From NCBI GenBank assembly GCA_002172485.2, contig NHFP02000005.1, positions 66,402-130,401 of the forward strand: 64,000 nucleotides of DNA. Direction: 5' to 3'. The notes under the pieces are model-generated. The model did no database searches. It was not told the origin of the DNA and saw only the letters and a list, made by a program, of their open reading frames with translations. Below are positions 1 through 8,064 of this stretch, one piece after another. This DNA comes from Crocinitomicaceae bacterium TMED114. GTDB lineage: Bacteria; Bacteroidota; Bacteroidia; Flavobacteriales_D; Sanyastnellaceae. Both the position numbers and the translations under genes were made by a program. Within the stretch, counting starts at the first letter, position 1; each line of letters starts with the position of its first letter.

Positions 1-895
1 CTCCATAGTGGACGGTGCCGTGGACGGTGTTCGGTGAGCTGCCGATGAGCTCCATGATGTCCATCTCGCCGCAGGCGGGCCACCCGGAGGTGGGGAAGTT
101 GGCGCCGAGCATCCATATGGCCGGCCAGATGCCCTGTCCCTTAGGCAGAATGGCGCGGACGTCGATGCGCCCGTATTGGAATTCCTGGAGCCCGATGGAT
201 TTCATGCGGGCAGAGGTGTAGTGGGTGCCTTCATCGCGGGCGACGATGAACAGGTGCCCGTCGTCGACGTAGGAGTTCTCGCTGTTGCTGGTGTAATTCT
301 GCAATTCCTGATTGCCCCACCCGTTGGCCCCGAGGTCGTAGGTCCAGTTGGACAGGTCGATGGAGCCGGCGTCGAACTCGTCCGACCAGACCAGCGTCTT
401 GCCCGGGTAGCTTGAGGCGGACATGTAGCCACCGCCAGAGATGGGGAAGAGGGAGTCGTCGTTGCGGATGGTGCTAATGGCTTCCTGGATGCCCCCGGCG
501 AAGGTGGCGTTGGACGACCCCGTGAGGACCACGCGGAACTCCTCGTCCTCCTCCATGTAGTCGTCCACCACGATGTCCACGAAAATGGAGGCGGTTGCGG
601 TGCCGGCCGGAATCACCAAGGAATCGGCCACCGGGATGTAGTCCTCGCCTTCGAGTGCGGTGAGTTCCCGTGTCTCGTAGTGTACCATGATGTCCCGACT
701 GGTGCTCTGGTTGAGCACAATGGGGAATTCGAAGGTGCTGTTGGCTTCGGTTTCATCCTTGCTGATGTCGATGGGGAATCGGATTTCCGGCACCACGTGA
801 GGGTCTTCCTCCGGGCGACATTGGGTGGACAAGATGACCAGGGCACTCATGAACAGGAGCGTGGGCATCGGCTTGAGAACAGGCAGGCAAGGCAT
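1..895 (-). CDS. GH16 endo-beta-1,3-glucanase (laminarinase) lipoprotein, 3' end outside window
   Basis: Partial gene reading leftward off the window edge; 298 codons are visible. The N-terminus is a lipoprotein signal ending in LSTQC, with a second possible Met at residue 10. Residues ~35-145 form a Calx-beta domain ending in the typical TIRNDD. The GH16 catalytic domain follows (YPGKTLVWSDEFD, then the WPAIWMLGA region) with the active-site motif GEMDIMEL: Glu277 nucleophile, Asp279, Glu282 acid/base. The spaced E-x-D-x-x-E form is that of the laminarinase branch. It should cut internal beta-1,3 bonds of laminarin at the cell surface. Architecture and sequence closely match the second GH16 at 38061-39242, so the two are paralogs. 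It is divergent from the GH5 gene. About 100 C-terminal residues are missing. Family call sure; exact substrate inferred. Confidence 0.9.
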   Translation of the reverse strand, partial: MPCLPVLKPMPTLLFMSALVILSTQCRPEEDPHVVPEIRFPIDISKDETEANSTFEFPIVLNQSTSRDIMVHYETRELTALEGEDYIPVADSLVIPAGTATASIFVDIVVDDYMEEDEEFRVVLTGSSNATFAGGIQEAISTIRNDDSLFPISGGGYMSASSYPGKTLVWSDEFDAGSIDLSNWTYDLGANGWGNQELQNYTSNSENSYVDDGHLFIVARDEGTHYTSARMKSIGLQEFQYGRIDVRAILPKGQGIWPAIWMLGANFPTSGWPACGEMDIMELIGSSPNTVHGTVHYG

Positions 896-1020
896 GGCGT
901 GAAAATACGCGACCTGAAGCGGCTTTGAGGGCGCTCTCCGCGCCCCATCCCCCTTGATGCGCGGTCCGAACTGACCACCGCGTTTCACCGGACGCTTCAC
1001 GACCGCTGAGCCGAGGGATG

Positions 1021-1035
1021 GTGTATTTTGCACAC
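1021..1035. promoter_or_regulatory. Candidate operator, copy A (one mismatch)
   Basis: The sequence GTGTATTTTGCACAC is an inverted repeat with 5-base arms and a 5-base centre; one arm base departs from the GTGTA-N5-TACAC form seen at 11233 and 49014. Its reverse complement matches the 49014 copy at 13 of 15 bases. It lies 1 base before the GH5 start codon and overlaps a possible -7 element (TATTTTGC, 1024-1031), so a bound protein would block initiation. Confidence 0.5.
1024..1031 (+). promoter_or_regulatory. Possible -7 promoter element of the GH5 gene
   Basis: TATTTTGC resembles the Bacteroidota -7 consensus TANNTTTG (6 of 8) and ends 5 bases before the ATG at 1037. This would place the transcript start at or next to the start codon. 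It lies inside the palindrome at 1021-1035. Confidence 0.35.
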
Positions 1036-1036
1036 C

Positions 1037-4000
1037 ATGTGCCATAATGAACTGCGTGGGGTCCGTGCTGGACTCCTGTTTCTCGCCTTGCTTGCCGGCT
1101 GGATTCCTGTTGAAGCCCATCTGGTGACGTTCCGGGTTCTCATGCCCGATCCGGCGATGGAGGCCGTGGTGGAAGTCAACGGCGAGGTCCACGCCATGGA
1201 CAACGGCCGTTGGGGCGCCAAGGTCGCCACGGTCTGGGTCGAGGAGGCCACAGCCGAGTTCCGGTTTGGGACCCCTGCGGGACCGCAGGGCACGGCATGG
1301 GAGAATGCGGCCAGCGACTGCTTTGACAACGGCCTGCGCACGACAGAGGTGGAGGGCAATACCGCGCTGGATGCAGTCTGCTTTGATGCTTGCGCCCGGT
1401 GCGCAGGGTGCGCCGATCCGCTGTCTCCGAACTACAACCCGCTGGCCGATCCAGCCTCGCCGTCCGCCTTGTGTGCGGTGGCCCCCGGCGCCGGCTGCAC
1501 CTACCCGGAAGCGGTGAACTTCAGCTCAGTTGCACGTTGGGAAGATGGGAGCTGCACCTTTGAATTGGCCGATCTGAGTTGCCCGGACCACGATGGAGAC
1601 GGCCTGATCGGGGTGGGGGACATGTTGGTCCAATTGGCCGCCTTTGGTCAGGCGTGCTCACCACCGCCGCCGCCCTTTGCCAACGGCCCGCGCCTGTCCA
1701 CCAGCGGTGGCAGCATCGTCAACGAGAGCGGTGAAAACGTCCTGCTCCGCGGCATGGGCCTCGGCGGATGGATGGTCCAGGAGGGCTACATGCTCCAGAC
1801 GGCCGGTTTTGCCAATCCCCAGCACGAGATCCGCGCCATCATCACTCAGCTCATCGGCGAGGAGGCCACGCAGGACTTTTACGACGCCTGGTTGCAGAAC
1901 CATTGCACCAAGGCCGACATCGATGCGATGAAGGAGATGGGCTTCAATTCGGTTCGCTTGCCCATGCACTACAACCTGTTCACCCTGCCCATCGAGGAGG
2001 AGCCCGTACCGGGAGAGAACACGTGGCTGGAAATCGGTTTCGAGCTGACCGACAGCGTGGTCTCTTGGTGCAAGCAGAACGAGATGTACGTGATCCTCGA
2101 CCTACACGCTGCACCGGGAGGTCAGGGCTATGACGCGGCCATTTCCGACTACGACCCGTCCAAGCCGTCCCTGTGGGAGAGCGTCGAGAATCAGAACAAG
2201 ATGGCGGCCCTCTGGAAGCGCCTCGCGGAGATCTATGTCGACGAGGACTGGGTGGCTGGCTACGACCTGCTCAATGAGCCCAACTGGGACCTGCCCAACG
2301 GCACCGCCCTGCGCAACCTCTACGAGCAGTGCACAGACAGCATCCGCTCTGTGGACCCCGACCACATCATTTTCATCGAGGGCAACTGGTGGGCCAACGA
2401 TTTCACCGGCTTGACCCCGCCATGGGACGACAACCTCGTGTACTCGCCGCACAAGTACTGGAGCATCAACGACGTGGGCTCCATGGGCTTTGCCACCACT
2501 ATTCGCGACGCGCACAACGTGCCCCTGTACCTCGGGGAGAGTGGCGAGAACTCCAACGTCTGGTTCCGCGATGCCATCCACCTCTTGGAAGAGCTCAACA
2601 TCGGATGGGCGTGGTGGCCGTTGAAGAAGGTGGCCAGCATTTCGGGCTGCCTCGCCATCGAGAACACCGAGGGATACCAGAGCCTGCTGGATTACTGGAG
2701 CGGCAACGCCGCGGCCCCGTCAGCGCAGGAGGCCACCGACATCCTGATGGACTTGACGGAGAAGCTCAAATTCGAGAATTGCCGCTTCCAGCCGGATGTG
2801 GCAGACGCGATGTTCCGTCAGGTACAAACCGACGAGACCATCCCCTATGGAGGGGAGATGCGAACGGTGCCAGGCGTCATTCACGCCACGGACTTCGACA
2901 TGGGCGTGGTCGGTTCGGCCTACGGAGATGTACAGGTCGCCAATTACCACGTGTCCACCGGCAACTACACCGAGTGGAATTCGGGGTGGCAGTACCGCAA
3001 CGACGGGGTGGACATCACGTTCTCCAACGACCCCGTCTACGACAACGGTTACAAGGTCAGCTGGCTCGCATCTGGCGAGTGGATGAAGTACACCTTGGAC
3101 GTGACGTCCGGGGGGCTGTACGACATCAAGGTGCGGGTGTCCGTCGGGGAGACGCCGGGCTTGGTCCACTTCGAGGTGGACGGCCAAGATGTGTCGTCCT
3201 ATGAGGAATTCACCGCGTTTGGCGTGGCCGGGGGGTGGCAAACGGTGACCATCGAGGACGTGTTTCTCGAGGAGGGGCCGGCCGGTCTGGTCTTCTACGC
3301 GGACCAGGGCGGATTTGAAATCAGCCATTTGAATTTTGTGGCGACCGGAACGCCCGCCTCGGAAGTGGGCATGGCCTTTGTCAATGCCAAGACGGAGGAT
3401 GCCAACCAAATTCGCCTCACCTTGAACAAGCCCATCCAGCTTCCCTTCGTGGAGGGGCCGGAGGTGTTCACCCTGCAGGACGATGGGGAAGTGCTGACGT
3501 TGTTGACCGCCTCCACGGATCCGCAGAACGACCGCGTGCTCCTGTTTGAGGTGGAGGACAACATGGACGCCACCATGAACCTGACGCTGTCCTACGCGGG
3601 CAATCAGATCACGGCGCCGGATGGTGGCACCCTGGCCGCCTTCACGATGGAAGACGTCCACAACGACCTGGACTTTCGGTATGCCATTCCCGGGTGGATC
3701 GAGGCCGAGGGCTTCAGCACCCAATCCGGGATTGAGGTCGAGTCCACGACCGACGATGGGGGAGGCCAGAACCTCGGCTTCCTTGATCCGGGCGACTACA
3801 TGGAGTACGAGGTCAACGTCCAGTACTCGGGCGACTACACGGTGAACTTCCGGACTGCGTCCGAGCAGGACGGGGCGGTGGCCCTCGAGCTGGTCGACCT
3901 CAACGGACAAGTGACCGGGCTGGGCACGGTGTCCTTTTCGTCGACGGGGAGCTGGCAGACGTGGGAGACCACGAGCCGAGACCTGGTGCTCGATGAAGGC

Positions 4001-4360
4001 CTGTACACCCTGCGGGTCATCGTGACGGAGGCGCCATTCAATTTCAACTGGATGGAGTGGCAGTACAACGAGGAGATTGAAGACGCGGGCCCGACGTCCT
4101 TCCAGTCGGTCATGGCTTACCCGAATCCCGTGCAGACGGGCGAGGTGAACATCGCTTTCTCAGTGTTCTTCCCGCAGAACTTGACGCTGTCCATCTATGA
4201 TGCCACCGGCCGTCCGGTGTTCGGCAAGACCTACTACGAGACGTCCGCCATTGCGGAGCGCCTGTCGCTCCACGGCTTGGCTGCCGGCGTATACGAAGTG
4301 TTCGTCACCCGCGAGGACGGAACGGTCAACACCGGCCGCTTTTTGAAGCCCCTCCGCTGA
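1037..4360 (+). CDS. Secreted GH5 glucanase with two CBM6 domains and T9SS sorting domain
   Basis: 1107-residue exported enzyme. A TTG at 1028 would add three residues, but ATG 1037 gives a normal signal peptide (MCHNELRGVRAGLLFLALLA). Order: a Cys-containing module ending in VCFDACARC (~25-125), which resembles the repeats of the binding protein at 44772-46667; a GCTYP...DGSC repeat typical of Bacteroidota; a dockerin-like DHDGDGLIGVGDML segment; a GH5 catalytic domain (~215-585) with acid/base Glu414 in LLNEPNW and nucleophile Glu501 in YLGESGE; CBM6-like domains at ~610-770 and ~885-1015; and a C-terminal T9SS sorting domain starting around YPNPVQTGE. It probably attacks beta-glucan (exo-1,3-glucanase-like), judged from the laminarin-type neighbours. 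Divergent from the GH16 gene and followed by a strong terminator. GH5 subfamily and exact linkage are uncertain. Confidence 0.88.
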   Translation: MCHNELRGVRAGLLFLALLAGWIPVEAHLVTFRVLMPDPAMEAVVEVNGEVHAMDNGRWGAKVATVWVEEATAEFRFGTPAGPQGTAWENAASDCFDNGLRTTEVEGNTALDAVCFDACARCAGCADPLSPNYNPLADPASPSALCAVAPGAGCTYPEAVNFSSVARWEDGSCTFELADLSCPDHDGDGLIGVGDMLVQLAAFGQACSPPPPPFANGPRLSTSGGSIVNESGENVLLRGMGLGGWMVQEGYMLQTAGFANPQHEIRAIITQLIGEEATQDFYDAWLQNHCTKADIDAMKEMGFNSVRLPMHYNLFTLPIEEEPVPGENTWLEIGFELTDSVVSWCKQNEMYVILDLHAAPGGQGYDAAISDYDPSKPSLWESVENQNKMAALWKRLAEIYVDEDWVAGYDLLNEPNWDLPNGTALRNLYEQCTDSIRSVDPDHIIFIEGNWWANDFTGLTPPWDDNLVYSPHKYWSINDVGSMGFATTIRDAHNVPLYLGESGENSNVWFRDAIHLLEELNIGWAWWPLKKVASISGCLAIENTEGYQSLLDYWSGNAAAPSAQEATDILMDLTEKLKFENCRFQPDVADAMFRQVQTDETIPYGGEMRTVPGVIHATDFDMGVVGSAYGDVQVANYHVSTGNYTEWNSGWQYRNDGVDITFSNDPVYDNGYKVSWLASGEWMKYTLDVTSGGLYDIKVRVSVGETPGLVHFEVDGQDVSSYEEFTAFGVAGGWQTVTIEDVFLEEGPAGLVFYADQGGFEISHLNFVATGTPASEVGMAFVNAKTEDANQIRLTLNKPIQLPFVEGPEVFTLQDDGEVLTLLTASTDPQNDRVLLFEVEDNMDATMNLTLSYAGNQITAPDGGTLAAFTMEDVHNDLDFRYAIPGWIEAEGFSTQSGIEVESTTDDGGGQNLGFLDPGDYMEYEVNVQYSGDYTVNFRTASEQDGAVALELVDLNGQVTGLGTVSFSSTGSWQTWETTSRDLVLDEGLYTLRVIVTEAPFNFNWMEWQYNEEIEDAGPTSFQSVMAYPNPVQTGEVNIAFSVFFPQNLTLSIYDATGRPVFGKTYYETSAIAERLSLHGLAAGVYEVFVTREDGTVNTGRFLKPLR

Positions 4361-4406
4361 CCCGAATTGATGGTGTTGGGCGTCGTGCCCGTTTGCCCAA
4401 CAAAAA

Positions 4407-4434
4407 GGAGAGCCCCACACGGCTCTCCTTTTTT
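4407..4434. terminator. Bidirectional rho-independent terminator after GH5
   Basis: GGAGAGCC-CCACAC-GGCTCTCC gives an 8-bp stem followed by TTTTTT and preceded by AAAAA, so it can work in both directions. It ends the GH5 transcript. The rest of the gap 4361-4684 holds a second terminator and no gene that I can see. Confidence 0.9.
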
Positions 4435-4636
4435 GATGTCGCATCTCGACCTCCGCGAATCAGGTTGAGTCGAATGCACGGATGCGCGCCGTGCCCACAG
4501 CGAAGGTGCCAAGAATGAGGTTGGGGGCTAGGCCGTGAATGAGGAGGCTGATTCGATCTTGGTTTTAGACAACAGCCTCTTCATTAGCGTACCGTTCAGA
4601 CGATGGCGCATCCAGCTGCATTCGGGAAAGAAAAAA

Positions 4637-4661
4637 GGGGAACCGGCTGAGCCGATTCCCC
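4637..4661. terminator. Terminator of the SusC-SusD-PKD operon
   Basis: GGGGAACCGGC-TGA-GCCGATTCCCC forms an 11-position stem with one mismatch. It is flanked by A6 (4631-4636) and TTTT, so on the minus strand the stem is followed by a U-run. It closes the operon ending at 4685. Confidence 0.85.
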
Positions 4662-4684
4662 TTTTCAGGTTCAAATGAGAAGGA

Positions 4685-6379
4685 TCACTGTGCGACGAGG
4701 CGCATGTGCCAGTAGGCTTCTCCGGGGTTGGCGCCGTAGTCCACTGCGATGGTCAGGGTTTCAACGCCATCCACATTGGTGTACTGGTAAACCTCGTAGG
4801 TGATGGTGCTGGCGGGAACGCCGCTTCCGTCACCAGGGTGCTCACCACCGTTGTAGGCCTTGTTGAAGCCGATGAAGGCGCCCACGCCGTTCACCGTGAC
4901 CTCCGTACCGGTGGCGGTGAAGGTGTGGGATCCAGCGGCATACGCGTCCAGCGGCGGGGTCAATTCGGTCTCGTCGATGCACTCTTCGGCAAACCCGAGG
5001 TAGCCCTCGGCCCAGATGACGCCGTCGGTGATGTACTCCATGGTGCCGTCGTCGTAGAAGACCCATTGGTCGTCCAGCTGGCAGGCGCGTTCGATGACAC
5101 CGGCCGCGTCAATGCCACCCCACCAGTTGTTGCAACCGAGACACTCTCCCACGTAGTAGGAAGCTTCGCCGTCGAGCATCCAGGTCTTGCCCGTCGCGCT
5201 CGAGAGGGTTCCGGCCGTGAAGGCGGCAGAGCTGATGGTCAAGGTTTGCGTGATGTTGTCGCTTTGGCCTGCGTCGTCGTAAGCGGTCAGGCTCACTTCA
5301 TAGTTGCCGTCCATGGCATAGGTGTGCACCGGGTCCTCCTGGGAGCTCACGCCACCATCGCCGAATTCCCAGACGTAGGACGTGGCATTGGAGGTGCTGT
5401 TGGTGAAGGTCACCGTGTTGCCGTCAACGGCGTAGGAGAAGTTGGCCACCGGAGAGGAGGCGGGGATCGGCGGAAGGTCGGCCTCGTCGTGGTAATGCAC
5501 GAGGTAGAAGTTCCATGCACTTCCGTCACCTCGGACGAGGGCCATGCTCAAGCGGTCCTCGGTGTCTCCTTCCACCATGTCGATGATGGTGTACACCTTG
5601 GTGGCCACGGGGATGTAGCTGTCGCCGTTTTCCGTCTTGCTGCACAGGCCGATGTAGGCGCCGAAGCCGTCCAGGGTGATGGTGTTGTTGTTGACGTTGA
5701 AGTCATACGTGTAGTTGCCACCGTCTGCGAAGGCACTCAGGTCCTCGCCGTTGGGACCGGTCCAAACGCCGGGCTCACTCTCGTCCATGCAGGTCTCGTC
5801 GATGCCGAGCCAGCCACCGTTTCCGTCGGAGTCCATGAAGAGGGTTCCGTTGGTGTTCTTCTCCCACGTTCCGTCGGGGTTGAAGGTGTAGCTGTCATCG
5901 AGGATGCAGGGGCGCTCGCCGAGCGGCGTGGCGCCACCGAAGGACCACCAGCTGTTGTCGTTGATGGCCGGTCCGATGCCGAGTGCAAGCTCTTCGCGGT
6001 CGAGGTACCAGGTCTTTCCGCCTGCTCCGGACAGGAAGATGGCGGCATTGTTCGGGTCAACGATGGCGATGGTTTCCGTCTTGGAGGCGGAGCCGTCGAG
6101 ACCGGTGGCCGTTAAGGTGACTTCGAACTCCCCGCCTCCAGCGTAGACGTGGGTGGGGCTGGTCTCGGTGCTCGTGTTCCCGTCTCCGAAGTCCCAGATG
6201 TGGGACGTGGCGTTGACGGAGTAATTGGTGAAGGTCACCTCGGCCCAGTTGGTCTCGCTCACTTCGTATTGGAAGCTGGCGATCACCGCTGTGGGCTCCG
6301 GGTCAGGGTCCTTGCGACAGCTGGCGATGACCAGGCTGGCAACGAGGAGCAGGCTCAGGGCCTGGATCGTCTTGTTCAT
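4685..6379 (-). CDS. Surface lipoprotein with two PKD and two KTW modules (SusE-like glycan binding)
   Basis: 564-residue lipoprotein; an upstream in-frame extension exists, but MNKTIQALSLLLVASLVIASC is the evident signal, so the start is 6379. The mature chain has an ordered A-B-A-B layout. A PKD domain (~25-110, IWDFGDGNTS) is followed by a ~170-residue module opening GAGGKTWYLD, with Trp- and Cys-rich segments. A second PKD (WEFGDGGVSS) is followed by a second such module opening SATGKTWMLD. The chain ends in WHMRLVAQ. It is the third gene of the SusC-SusD operon, 49 bases after susD, where laminarin loci usually encode a PKD protein that holds glycan at the outer membrane. The shorter protein at 39239-40087 has one PKD and one KTW unit. 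Binding role is inferred from position and domains; no enzyme motif is seen. Confidence 0.75.
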   Translation of the reverse strand: MNKTIQALSLLLVASLVIASCRKDPDPEPTAVIASFQYEVSETNWAEVTFTNYSVNATSHIWDFGDGNTSTETSPTHVYAGGGEFEVTLTATGLDGSASKTETIAIVDPNNAAIFLSGAGGKTWYLDREELALGIGPAINDNSWWSFGGATPLGERPCILDDSYTFNPDGTWEKNTNGTLFMDSDGNGGWLGIDETCMDESEPGVWTGPNGEDLSAFADGGNYTYDFNVNNNTITLDGFGAYIGLCSKTENGDSYIPVATKVYTIIDMVEGDTEDRLSMALVRGDGSAWNFYLVHYHDEADLPPIPASSPVANFSYAVDGNTVTFTNSTSNATSYVWEFGDGGVSSQEDPVHTYAMDGNYEVSLTAYDDAGQSDNITQTLTISSAAFTAGTLSSATGKTWMLDGEASYYVGECLGCNNWWGGIDAAGVIERACQLDDQWVFYDDGTMEYITDGVIWAEGYLGFAEECIDETELTPPLDAYAAGSHTFTATGTEVTVNGVGAFIGFNKAYNGGEHPGDGSGVPASTITYEVYQYTNVDGVETLTIAVDYGANPGEAYWHMRLVAQ

Positions 6380-6428
6380 GTTCGTTGGATTGGGTTGTAT
6401 GGTTGAATTCTCAAGGGGAATCCCGGCC

Positions 6429-8054
6429 TCAGTTGAAGAGGGAGGCGTCGGGGTAGGTCGTGAGGGTGGGGGCGATCTGCGTCTCTTCGAGGGCAATCGG
6501 CAGCCACAAGTGGGTCTCGTTGAAGTTGGCCGCCTTGTCTCCGTCGTCGAGGAAGAGGTCGGCATTGGCGCGTCCGCTGCGGACAAGGTCGAACCAGCGG
6601 TCGCCCTCGCAGGCCAGCTCAGCCCGGCGCTCGTACCAGATGAGGTCGAGCAGGCTCCAGCCCTCGTCGGCCATCACCATGGACGCCGTGCGGTAGGTGC
6701 TGCTGTTGTCCCCGGGGCCGGCAGCGCGCTCGCGGACCTGGTCGATGTAGGCCATGGCGAGTCCGTCGTCTCCGGAGCCGCGGTGGAGGGCCTCGGCGAG
6801 CATGAGCAGGACGTCGGCGTAGCGGAAAACCGGGGTGTTCTGGGCCTTGGTCAGGTGCTCGTTTCCGCCGTTGATGTTGGTGCCAGCGTAAGCCTTCAGA
6901 TTGGGGAACTTCTCCTGCCAGTACCCGGTGAAGTCCACCGGGTTGTTCTGGGTCATGTCGATGATGGGGTCGCAGCTCAGTCCAGCATCGGCGAGGTCCT
7001 GGGCGAGTTCATCCTCGGAGATGATGGCCACATCTCGGCGGTAGGTGTCGTCTTCCAGGAAGTGGTTCCACAGGCTGGGCGTCACGCTCATGAACCCCCA
7101 GCCGGTCTCGTATTCGGGGTGTTCTGCACACAGGCCCCGGATGCCGCAAAGCTGGATCATGCCGTTTCCATCCACGCCCTCGAACCAGCCCCAGTCGCTC
7201 TGGTAGAGCGGGGTGCGCTGAATCTCAAAGACGGATTCGACCGTATTGCGGTTCTCGAACTTGTAGAGGTCCTCCATGTCGTCGACCAGCTGGTAGACGC
7301 CGAGGTCCACCACATTCTGGAAGGCGGCGGCTGCACTCTGGAAGAGCTGTGGGTCGTCGTTCTTGAGGTCGGCCCAGTAGAGGTAGGCCTTGCCCATGAG
7401 GGCGTAGGCGGCGCCCTGGGTCACCCGACCTTCCTGCCCGGTCGGGGCGATGAGCGGCAAGTGGGGGATGGCCTCTTCGCAGTCGGTGACGATTTGTTGC
7501 ATGATCTCCGACAGCGTGCTGCGCTCGAGGTTGACGTCCTCCGGCGTCAGGCTCGTCGTGATGAGCGGAATAGGGCCGAAGTGGCGGAACAGGTCGAAGT
7601 GGTAGTAGGCGCGCAGGAATTTGGCTTGGGCCTTGTACTCGGTCACGGCATCGGACTCGATCTGCGCGAGGTCAATCAGGGCATTGGCCCGGCTGATGCC
7701 GACGTATCCCCGGCGGTAGATCGGGTGGGTGACGACGTTGGTGTTCGTGTTGGTGAAGTCGTCGAACTCCTGCCAGCCGGGCTGGTCGTTGTTGGACGGG
7801 TCACCTCCGGCGTTGGCGTTGTCTGAACGGATGTCCCCGTACATGACGTGGCCTACCCATTGACCATAGGCCATGCCCCAGCCGAGGGGGTCATAGACGG
7901 CGATGAGCGCCGAGGCGATTTGGCCTTCGGTTTCGTAGTAATTGCTGGAGAGGAACTCGTTGACGGGTTCTACTTCCAGGCGATCCTTGCTGCAGGCGGC
8001 CAGGACGAGGACGGCTCCTGCGAGGACGGTGAGGTTGCGTTGAAGCTTGTTCAT
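6429..8054 (-). CDS. SusD-family nutrient-binding outer-membrane lipoprotein
   Basis: 541 residues. Lipoprotein signal ends in VLVLAAC, after which SKDRLEVEPVNEFL begins the SusD N-terminal region. Family marks include the helical RGYVGISRANALI and YKAQAKFLRAYYHFDLFRHFG segments and the C-terminal RAELACEGDRWFDLVRSGRA and LWLPIALEE. SusD forms the lid of the SusC transporter and captures oligosaccharides at the cell surface. The start is the MNKLQ Met, 10 bases after the susC stop; the longer reading frame to 8090 overlaps susC and has no signal peptide. Second gene of susC-susD-PKD. Substrate probably beta-1,3-glucan, inferred from neighbouring GH16 and GH5. Confidence 0.92.
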   Translation of the reverse strand: MNKLQRNLTVLAGAVLVLAACSKDRLEVEPVNEFLSSNYYETEGQIASALIAVYDPLGWGMAYGQWVGHVMYGDIRSDNANAGGDPSNNDQPGWQEFDDFTNTNTNVVTHPIYRRGYVGISRANALIDLAQIESDAVTEYKAQAKFLRAYYHFDLFRHFGPIPLITTSLTPEDVNLERSTLSEIMQQIVTDCEEAIPHLPLIAPTGQEGRVTQGAAYALMGKAYLYWADLKNDDPQLFQSAAAAFQNVVDLGVYQLVDDMEDLYKFENRNTVESVFEIQRTPLYQSDWGWFEGVDGNGMIQLCGIRGLCAEHPEYETGWGFMSVTPSLWNHFLEDDTYRRDVAIISEDELAQDLADAGLSCDPIIDMTQNNPVDFTGYWQEKFPNLKAYAGTNINGGNEHLTKAQNTPVFRYADVLLMLAEALHRGSGDDGLAMAYIDQVRERAAGPGDNSSTYRTASMVMADEGWSLLDLIWYERRAELACEGDRWFDLVRSGRANADLFLDDGDKAANFNETHLWLPIALEETQIAPTLTTYPDASLFN

Positions 8055-8064
8055 GATGGTCGAA

